NCBI GenBank assembly: GCA_025458035.1
Contig: JALOTH010000020.1
Coordinates: forward strand, 1-41,341
Length of the DNA: 41,341 nucleotides
Source: Rhodospirillales bacterium
Lineage (GTDB): Bacteria > Pseudomonadota > Alphaproteobacteria > Rhodospirillales > Defluviicoccaceae
Direction of reading: 5' to 3'
This document shows positions 19,362 to 27,336 of the stretch, in pieces. Numbering within the stretch: the stretch's first letter is position 1; each line of letters starts with the position of its first letter. The notes under the pieces were generated by a model. The model saw only the letters and a list, made by a program, of their open reading frames with translations, did not search any database and was not told where the DNA came from. The position numbers were made by a program, and so were the translations under genes.

Positions 19362-19390
19362 GACTTAAGCGACCACGTGGAAAGCGTCAA
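19362..19390 (-). promoter_or_regulatory. Candidate carAB promoter
   Basis: On the minus strand, TTGACG (19385-19390) is followed after 17 bases by TAAGTC (19362-19367). The -35 is strong and the -10 weak, as is common in alphaproteobacteria. Transcription would start about 75 bases before the carA GTG. The 217-base gap between carA and the divergent yqeY gene holds nothing else I recognise. Confidence 0.42.
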
Positions 19391-19495
19391 CCCTCGCCCC
19401 CGGACCGCGCTTTATGCCGACGGCCAACGCGGCTAAGAATACCCTGCGTTGTCAGGCACCTCTCGCGCCGGGACGTCAACGGAAGGAAGGTCACG

Positions 19496-19960
19496 ATGCT
19501 GCGAGCGCGGCTCGATGAGGCTCTGAAGTCATCGTTGCTGGCCAGGGACGCACGGGCGACGTCAACGGTGCGGCTGATCCTCGCCGCCCTCAAGGATCGC
19601 GACATCGCCGAGCGTGGGAAAGGCAACGTCGACGGCCTTACCGACGATCAGATCCTCCAGTTGCTGCAAACGATGGTCAAACAGCGGGAGGAAAGCATCC
19701 GCCTGTATCAGCAGGGTGGGCGCCAGGATCTTGCGGACGAGGAACGTGCCGAGATCGCGATCATCCGCGAGTTCCTGCCGCCGCAACTGACGCCCGAAGA
19801 GGTCGAGGCTGCGGTCGCCGACATCATCGAAGAACTCAGCGCCACCTCGCTGAAAGACATGGGGCGGGTGATGGCGGCACTGAAGGACCGGTTCGCCGGC
19901 AGCATGGATTTCACCCAGGCCAGTGGCATTGTTCGTACCCGCTTGGCCGCAGAGGCATGA
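19496..19960 (+). CDS. GatB/YqeY domain protein
   Basis: A 154-residue YqeY-like protein, corresponding to the tRNA-binding tail domain of the GatB amidotransferase subunit but standing alone. Seen are LRARLDEALKSSLLARDARA, TVRLILAALKDRDIAERGKG, MVKQREESIRLYQQGGRQDL and EREFLPPQL-like EFLPPQLTPEEVEAAV, then LKDMGRVMAALKDRFAG. The exact function is unknown; a link to tRNA metabolism is inferred from the GatB tail. GGAAGG lies upstream of the ATG at good distance. It sits directly before dnaG and rpoD, a common alphaproteobacterial arrangement, and diverges from carAB. Confidence 0.93.
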   Translation: MLRARLDEALKSSLLARDARATSTVRLILAALKDRDIAERGKGNVDGLTDDQILQLLQTMVKQREESIRLYQQGGRQDLADEERAEIAIIREFLPPQLTPEEVEAAVADIIEELSATSLKDMGRVMAALKDRFAGSMDFTQASGIVRTRLAAEA

Positions 19961-20016
19961 ACGAAGATCGCCGAAACCGGCACCGGTCGCGGGCAGTCGC
20001 AGCCTGAGGCTCGGGC

Positions 20017-21849
20017 ATGGCCATCCCCGATCACGTTCTCGACGACATCCGCACGCATTTCCGCCTCGCCGATATTGTCGGCCGCCACGTTCGCTTGACG
20101 CGACATGGCCGCGAATACCAGGGCTTGTGCCCGTTTCACAAAGAAAAAACTCCGTCGTTTACGGTCAACGAACAGAAGGGGTTCTATCACTGTTTCGGCT
20201 GCGGCGCCCACGGCTCGCTGTTCGACTTTGTCATGGCGATCGAGGGCGTCAGCTTCCGTGACGCGGTCGGCAGGCTGGCGGCGGAAGCCGGAATCGCCCT
20301 GCCCTCGGAGACACCGCGCCAGCGGGAGGCGGACGACCACCGCCAGCGTCTGTTCGCCGTGCTGGAAGCCGCGACCGCCAGTGTCCAGCGGCAACTCGCC
20401 GCGCCGGCGGGCCAGGCGGCGCGAGACTACCTCGCCAGCCGCGGCGTCGGCGAGGAGTCCATCCGTAACTTTCGCCTCGGCTTTGCCGATGCCGGCGGCA
20501 CGCTGCGGACGGACTTGACCCGTGCCGGATTTCCGCCCGCACTGCTCATGGAAGCCGGCCTGCTGATCCAGCCCGATGACGCCGGCCGCGCCCCGTACGA
20601 GCGGTTCCGCGGCCGGCTGATGTTCCCGATCGCCGACCGGCGCGGCCGCACCGTCGGCTTCGGCGGCCGCATCATCGGCAGCGGTGAGCCAAAGTACCTC
20701 AATTCGCCGGAAACGCCCCTGTTTCACAAGGGCAGCCTGCTCTATGGCCTCCACCATGCCGAGCCGGCGGCCCGCCGGACCGGCCGCATCATCGCCGTCG
20801 AAGGCTACATGGACGTGATCGGCCTTCATGCGGCGGGCTTTACCGAGGCGGTGGCGCCGCTGGGCACCGCCGTCACCGCCGAGCAACTGCGGCTGCTCTG
20901 GCGACTCGCGCCTGTCGCGATCTTGTGTTTCGATCAGGACGCGGCCGGGCAGCGGGCGGCGGCGCGTGCGATCGAGCGGGTGCTGCCGCTGATCTGCGCT
21001 GGCAACGACCTGAAGATCGCACTGCTGAAAACCGACACGGGTGACGATCCGGACCAGCTTGCCCGGCGCTACCCGCGGCAGTTCCTCGAGCAAGCGTTCG
21101 CCGACGCGTTGCCCCTGTCGGACGTTGTCTACGCCCTCGAACGGGGCGGCCACGCGCCGCGCTCGGCTGAGGAAGCGGCGGCGCTGGAACACCGGCTTGT
21201 CCGCCGTACCGCCGCCGTCGCTGATCCCGAACTGCGCCAGCATTTCCGGCTCGCTTTCCGCGAACGGGTGCGCCGCGACCTGCGCCTCTCCCAGCCGCCG
21301 GCGCCAGCGCGCGGCAACAGGCGGGGTGGACCGGCGCGCTCGTCCCCGACCGGCCGCCTGCCGGATGCGCGGATCGCCACCGCCACACGGCCGGCAGCCG
21401 CAAGCGGCCGCTGGATCGAAGCCGAAAAGCACCTGTTGGCGCTCATTCTGGCCCATCCCGCTGATTTTCCCCGCCATGAGGAGGCTCTAGGGACCCTCAC
21501 CTTCGCCGATGCCGGCTTCGAACGGCTGCGTCAGGCGCTGATCCTGATCCTTTCGTCTACGGAAACGCCGACGGCTGGCGAACTGCAATCGCGGCTGGCC
21601 GCGGCCGGCTGCGCGGAACCCTTGTCCCGAGTCCTCGAGGACCCGGGCGTTCGCCTCGCCGCCGTCAACACCGCCGCCGCCCCTGCTGCCGATCGCGAGG
21701 AGTATGCCCGGGCGCAGATCCAGTTGCTGCGTCGCCGTACGCTTGCGCAGGAACTCACCGATGCGGCGGGATCGCAGGCCGATTTCGCCGACGAGTGGGC
21801 ACGCCGGCAGGCGTTGATCCGCGCCCGCCTCGACAGCGAGGAGCGGTAG
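20017..21849 (+). CDS. dnaG: DNA primase
   Basis: A 610-residue DnaG, which makes RNA primers for replication. The zinc-binding domain is at residues 38-62 (Cys38, His41, Cys59, Cys62; CPFHKEKTPSF and FYHCFGCGAHG). The core contains RFRGRLMFPIADRRGRTVGF and FGGRIIGSGEPKYLNSPETP. The Toprim catalytic residues lie in IIAVEGYMDVIGLHAAG and AILCFDQDAAGQRAA. A variable linker rich in Arg, Ala and Pro follows (about 425-460), and then the C-terminal DnaB-binding helical region. The ribosome-binding site is weak. It lies 56 bases behind the YqeY-domain gene and 421 bases before rpoD. Confidence 0.96.
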   Translation: MAIPDHVLDDIRTHFRLADIVGRHVRLTRHGREYQGLCPFHKEKTPSFTVNEQKGFYHCFGCGAHGSLFDFVMAIEGVSFRDAVGRLAAEAGIALPSETPRQREADDHRQRLFAVLEAATASVQRQLAAPAGQAARDYLASRGVGEESIRNFRLGFADAGGTLRTDLTRAGFPPALLMEAGLLIQPDDAGRAPYERFRGRLMFPIADRRGRTVGFGGRIIGSGEPKYLNSPETPLFHKGSLLYGLHHAEPAARRTGRIIAVEGYMDVIGLHAAGFTEAVAPLGTAVTAEQLRLLWRLAPVAILCFDQDAAGQRAAARAIERVLPLICAGNDLKIALLKTDTGDDPDQLARRYPRQFLEQAFADALPLSDVVYALERGGHAPRSAEEAAALEHRLVRRTAAVADPELRQHFRLAFRERVRRDLRLSQPPAPARGNRRGGPARSSPTGRLPDARIATATRPAAASGRWIEAEKHLLALILAHPADFPRHEEALGTLTFADAGFERLRQALILILSSTETPTAGELQSRLAAAGCAEPLSRVLEDPGVRLAAVNTAAAPAADREEYARAQIQLLRRRTLAQELTDAAGSQADFADEWARRQALIRARLDSEER

Positions 21850-22270
21850 CGTGGCCGGGCCGCAGGCCACCGCTTGCTCGAATCGATGCAAGTCGCTGTC
21901 ATTTTTCGTCAATGTCGTGCCGGTGCGGCACTTGACGCGCCGCCGAGCGGACGCTACCTCAGCCGACAGCGTTCGTGCCTCAGTCGCCTCTATTGCTCCG
22001 GCTGAGGCGCTGGCGATCCAGACAGTGATTGGCAACTCGGGTTTCACGGTGCGAACAGCGTCGGTAAACCAATCCGGATCGCTTTGGTGACGTGATAGCG
22101 TCCACCGAGGGGAAGTTCGGTGTCTACGGGTGGTCGGATTTGAATCTACTGCGACCGATCCAACTCGCGAGGCACGCCAGGAGGCACGGCAACGGGGGCG
22201 TTGCGAACGGTCGTCGGCATGGAAATGTCGGCGGCCATTCATGTTCGCGGTGGATTTCCGGGAGAAACGA
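21850..22270 (+). other. Long non-coding leader between dnaG and rpoD
   Basis: This 421-base gap has no convincing gene on either strand. It contains a strong -35-like TTGACG at 21932-21937 with a poor -10 (TACCTC, 21955-21960) 17 bases on, so a separate rpoD promoter is possible but not proven. It also contains the overlapping inverted repeats described at 21957-22010. Confidence 0.4.
21957..22010 (+). repeat. Two mutually exclusive inverted repeats in the rpoD leader
   Basis: CCTCAGCCG (21957-21965) pairs perfectly with CGGCTGAGG (21999-22007). GTGCCTCAG (21975-21983) pairs with CTGAGGCGC (22002-22010), with one G-U pair. The right arms share 22002-22007, so only one hairpin can form at a time. 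This resembles a switching leader, or an operator if transcription starts later. Confidence 0.4.
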
Positions 22271-24358
<2,088 letters not shown>

Positions 24359-24364
24359 TCTCCG

Positions 24365-25828
24365 ATGCTGGCGAGAAAGGACGGCGGTGGTAACCGCCGC
24401 TCAACCGTCTTTGACCGCATCGTTGGCAACGCCGTCAACGCCCTGATCTTAAGGCCATGGTTTGACAATGCGGCGCTGCGCCTGCTGACCCGCTGGTACT
24501 TTCCGCTATCGCGCGCCTGGGCGGCGGCGCTTGCTGCCGGCGGCGATCCGGCGCGGTTTTCCGCGACAGTCCCAACGGGACGGCTGACCCAGCGCCTGGT
24601 GCCGCGCGCGCTGGAAACGGTCGAGCTTCGCCTTGCTGCCCTGCGGCAAGCCGAGGAACGCTGGGAGGAAGCCTTTTTCGGCCCTGGCCCAGCCGACCGT
24701 TCCCTGGAAACGGCGCGGCTGAAAGCAGCGGCGGCGCTGATGCAGACGCGCACGGCGTTTGCGCCCATGCACCTCGAGATGCCGATCCCCGCCATTGCCT
24801 TCGACGTGGAGCCGATCGAGCGGGTACAAAAGCGTCATGAGCGCCGGCTGCTGGCCCGCAACACGGCCTTCCAGGCGCAGCGCGCGTGCGAACCGGTGGC
24901 CGCGTCTCGCGGCTATGTGACCCGGCGCGGCATCGAAGGCTGGGTGCGATTTCCCGCGCCCATTGACGCCACCGCGCCGCTGGCTTGGGCGCGCGTGGTC
25001 ACGCCCCGCGCCAATGCGGCGAGGATGCCGTCGATGGTGTTCGCCCACGGCATCGGCATGGAGTCCGAGATGTGGGGCGAACCCCGAGATTTGTGTCCCG
25101 GATTGATTCCCTCCGGGGTGCGCATGATCCGCCCCGAGGCGCCATGGCACGGCCGCCGCCGGATCAACGGCTGCTATGGCGGCGAACCGATCCTGGCACG
25201 CGGACCCGGCGGCCTTCTCGACTTTCTGCACGCGCACGTCATTGAACTCGGCCAATGGGTCGCCTGGGCGCGGGCGACCCGCGGCGGACCCGTCGCCGTC
25301 GGCGGGGTCAGTCTTGGTGCGTTGACGGCGCAGTTGACCGGCTGCGCCGCCCACGAATGGCCAGAGGATATGCGGCCCGACGCCCTGTTCCTGGTGGCGC
25401 CATCGCGCCTGATCGCCGAGGTCGCCTTCGAAAGCAGCCTCACGCGTCGGCTTGGCGTGCCCCGCGCCGTACTCGCGTCCGGCTGGTCGCGCGCCGCCAT
25501 GGAAAAATGGTTGCCACTGCTGGAACCGCAGCGACCGCCGATCATGCCGCCGGCGCAGATCGTTGTCGTCCTCGGCGAGGCGGACAACGTCACACTCACC
25601 GCCGGTGGCGAGGCGCTGATCCGTCACTGGCAGATCCCGGAGGACAACGTCTTCCGCTGCCCGGCCGGCCATTTCTCCACATCCCTTGGCCTGAGCCGCG
25701 ACAGTGCGCCGATCCGCCGCTTGCGGGTGATCCTGGATCAGGTGGGCCGCAAGGCCCATCGCCGCACCGCGCCCGCCGAGATGGCGGCGAACGCATCAGC
25801 CGATGCATTCCCGGCGGAACGTGTATAA
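24365..25828 (+). CDS. Uncharacterised alpha/beta hydrolase (ABHD18-like)
   Basis: A 487-residue protein beginning 6 bases after the rpoD stop. The C-terminal half is an alpha/beta hydrolase: oxyanion region MVFAHGIGMESEMWG, nucleophile elbow GGVSLGAL with Ser316, acid Asp407 in VVLGEADNVT, and His436 in CPAGHFSTS. The order Ser-Asp-His is intact. The segment PEAPWHGRRRI with the nucleophile context resembles the ABHD18/DUF2048 group, whose animal member has been linked to mitochondrial lipids; that comparison is from memory and loose. The N-terminal 200 residues are Arg/Ala-rich, helical and not assigned. No signal peptide is seen. The substrate is unknown. Its stop overlaps the -10 of the tRNA promoter. 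Confidence 0.75.
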   Translation: MLARKDGGGNRRSTVFDRIVGNAVNALILRPWFDNAALRLLTRWYFPLSRAWAAALAAGGDPARFSATVPTGRLTQRLVPRALETVELRLAALRQAEERWEEAFFGPGPADRSLETARLKAAAALMQTRTAFAPMHLEMPIPAIAFDVEPIERVQKRHERRLLARNTAFQAQRACEPVAASRGYVTRRGIEGWVRFPAPIDATAPLAWARVVTPRANAARMPSMVFAHGIGMESEMWGEPRDLCPGLIPSGVRMIRPEAPWHGRRRINGCYGGEPILARGPGGLLDFLHAHVIELGQWVAWARATRGGPVAVGGVSLGALTAQLTGCAAHEWPEDMRPDALFLVAPSRLIAEVAFESSLTRRLGVPRAVLASGWSRAAMEKWLPLLEPQRPPIMPPAQIVVVLGEADNVTLTAGGEALIRHWQIPEDNVFRCPAGHFSTSLGLSRDSAPIRRLRVILDQVGRKAHRRTAPAEMAANASADAFPAERV

Positions 25829-25829
25829 T
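25824..25829 (+). promoter_or_regulatory. -10 element upstream of the tRNA gene
   Basis: A perfect TATAAT overlaps the stop codon of the hydrolase gene and is followed at once by CGGGGGG. A GC-rich discriminator is typical of stable-RNA promoters under stringent control. No good -35 is present at 16-18 bases. The tRNA begins about 54 bases after the expected start point. Confidence 0.45.
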
Positions 25830-25889
25830 CGGGGGGTCGATGGCGCCACTCGCGACGACAACCTCTGCCTGACCGCGCGACGGCGGTGC

Positions 25890-25966
25890 GGGCCCGTAGC
25901 TCAACTGGTCAGAGCCGGCCGCTCATAACGGTCTGGTTGCAGGTTCGAGTCCTGCCGGGCCCACCA
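25890..25966 (+). tRNA. tRNA with anticodon CAU (probably tRNA-Ile2, or elongator tRNA-Met)
   Basis: A complete 77-base cloverleaf with encoded CCA. The acceptor stem GGGCCCG/CGGGCCC has 7 pairs and the D stem is GCTC/GAGC. The anticodon stem GGCCG/CGGTC (one G-U) closes the loop CTCATAA, and the T arm is GCAGG-TTCGAGT-CCTGC. Anticodon CAU can be read as Met, or as Ile after lysidine modification by TilS. C4-G69 and C5-G68 in the acceptor stem are TilS-favouring features in E. coli tRNA-Ile2, so Ile2 is preferred. It is not an initiator, since the first acceptor pair G1-C72 is matched. Confidence 0.93.
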
Positions 25967-26652
25967 GCTTCCACGCTTGCCGGTCCGCGTCGGACAACCG
26001 ACGGCGCGTCGCTGCCGCCCCAAGGGGAAGGGTCCGCTCGATCGCGGCTTGAAGGCGCCGGCAGGCCGAGGTGGTCCCGCACTCGGCGGCGAACCTGGTC
26101 GGCAGTGTCGGCTTCGCCAACTTCGAGATAACGGACGCCGGCCTTACGCAGAGCCTCCTTCTTCACCGCGTCCCGGCCCGCCGCGTCGCCTTGGTAGTGG
26201 CCCCGGCCCTGGTGTTCAACGGCGAGGACGGGCCAACCGTACGCGTCAATAATCAGCATGTCGACGCGCTTGCTATTGATCGAACGAAACGCATCGTCCT
26301 CTGGCGTTTCAAGGATCTGACCGAGGCTTGTTTGCGCAAATAAGCGGTAGCCAGAGCGTATCATTTTGATCTCATTTTCAATGATCTTGAAGATGTGATA
26401 CTCTGAGCTGTTGAGGATGCGGCGTTTTTTGAATGAGGCCCCCATCACCGCGCGAAGTTGGTAGCCGATATCCGTCAGATCGGGACCCTGCTGCAGTCTG
26501 CGGGGTGGGTGCGCCCCCCACATTCGAGGCCGGCGGGATCGCCCGACACGTCGGCTCACTCGCTCGGCTACCATCACTACGAGCAAGACCGACACAAACG
26601 CGGCGAACGCTGGTGCCATTCGCAGCACCTCTCCGACATCCCATGACGGCAT
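25909..26652 (-). CDS. DUF2726 domain protein with N-terminal membrane segment
   Basis: A 247-residue protein. Residues about 12-30 form a membrane helix (APAFAAFVSVLLVVMVAE), followed by a basic stretch. The DUF2726 domain covers about 78-180: ILNSSEYHIFKIIE, LFAQTSLGQIL, INSKRVDMLIIDAYGWPVLA, AVEHQGRGHYQ and AVKKEALRKAGVRYLEV. Asp131, Glu146 and Gln148 fit a PD-(D/E)xK-like nuclease core (Asp, then Glu-x-Gln), though activity is unproven. The last 18 or so codons are antisense to the tRNA gene, so the natural C-terminus is doubtful. ATG 26652 was chosen because the membrane segment follows. Base composition around 26.2-26.4 kb looks less GC-rich than its neighbours. Confidence 0.72.
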   Translation of the reverse strand: MPSWDVGEVLRMAPAFAAFVSVLLVVMVAERVSRRVGRSRRPRMWGAHPPRRLQQGPDLTDIGYQLRAVMGASFKKRRILNSSEYHIFKIIENEIKMIRSGYRLFAQTSLGQILETPEDDAFRSINSKRVDMLIIDAYGWPVLAVEHQGRGHYQGDAAGRDAVKKEALRKAGVRYLEVGEADTADQVRRRVRDHLGLPAPSSRDRADPSPWGGSDAPSVVRRGPASVEAGGPGRTRTCNQTVMSGRL

Positions 26653-26837
26653 CGAGGCACTCCGCTCCTTCCGGCGCTCTGTGTGACGTCCCGTTACTCC
26701 CGAAGTCAGCCTATCTTCTGCGCGTTAACAATTCATTGCGAGTGCAGGGAATGGTTAATCTCGCACCGTGGGTTGCGCGAACCCACCCGCCCCATGCCAT
26801 CTTCGCCCACCCAGGCACCACTGTCGCTGTGCCTCCC

Positions 26838-26866
26838 TTGACGACGGCGGCCGGTGGTACGAGATT
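26838..26866 (+). promoter_or_regulatory. Candidate promoter for the cytochrome c gene
   Basis: TTGACG (26838-26843) is followed after 17 bases by GAGATT (26861-26866), 45 bases before the ATG. The -10 is weak. The rest of the 258-base gap from the DUF2726 gene holds only an AT-richer patch with GTTAAC (26724-26729) and a TTAACCAT on the minus strand (26751-26758). Confidence 0.3.
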
Positions 26867-26910
26867 GCGCATCTAGTCGCGCGCAAACCGCAGTGAGGAG
26901 ACGTCAATCG

Positions 26911-27288
26911 ATGCTTCCAAGAGCCATGAAAGTGCTCGCCGCCGTCGGCCTGATCGCCGCCGCAACCAACCCGGCCGTGGCGGCCGGCGATGCCGAAGCG
27001 GGGAAAAAAGTCTTTGCCAAATGCTCTGCCTGTCACGCTGTAGAACCCGGAAAGAACAAGGTCGGGCCGTCTTTGTATGGCGTGTTCGGCCGCAAGGCCG
27101 GCCAGGATCCGACTTATAAGTATTCCGACGTGATGAAGAATTCCGGCCTCACCTGGGACGAGGCAACCCTGATGGTTTATCTCGAGAAGCCGCAGGACAT
27201 GGTCAAGGGCAGCAAGATGGTCTTCGCCGGCCTACCGAAACCGGAAGACCGAGCCAACGTCATCGCCTACCTGCAAACACTGAAGTAA
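26911..27288 (+). CDS. Class I cytochrome c (c2/c550-like), periplasmic
   Basis: A 125-residue small soluble cytochrome c. Residues 1-25 form a signal peptide ([18 protein letters not shown]). The haem-binding CSACH is at 38-42 in [29 protein letters not shown] and the axial ligand Met103 in [12 protein letters not shown] follow, and the C-terminal helix is [11 protein letters not shown]. The layout is that of mitochondrial-type cytochrome c, an electron carrier between the bc1 complex and oxidases or a reaction centre. ATG 26911 has AGGAG 10 bases upstream; an ATG five codons later would shorten the signal peptide. No oxidase genes are adjacent. Confidence 0.95.
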   Translation: MLPRAMKVLAAVGLIAAATNPAVAAGDAEAGKKVFAKCSACHAVEPGKNKVGPSLYGVFGRKAGQDPTYKYSDVMKNSGLTWDEATLMVYLEKPQDMVKGSKMVFAGLPKPEDRANVIAYLQTLK

Positions 27289-27336
27289 CTCCGGGACAGA
27301 CAGCGACGGCAGGCGCGAGCCGCCGCAGTTGCGACG

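Noticed and set aside
21932-21960. rpoD promoter TTGACG-17-TACCTC
   Set aside because: The -10 matches at only two positions; mentioned in the leader entry but not called.
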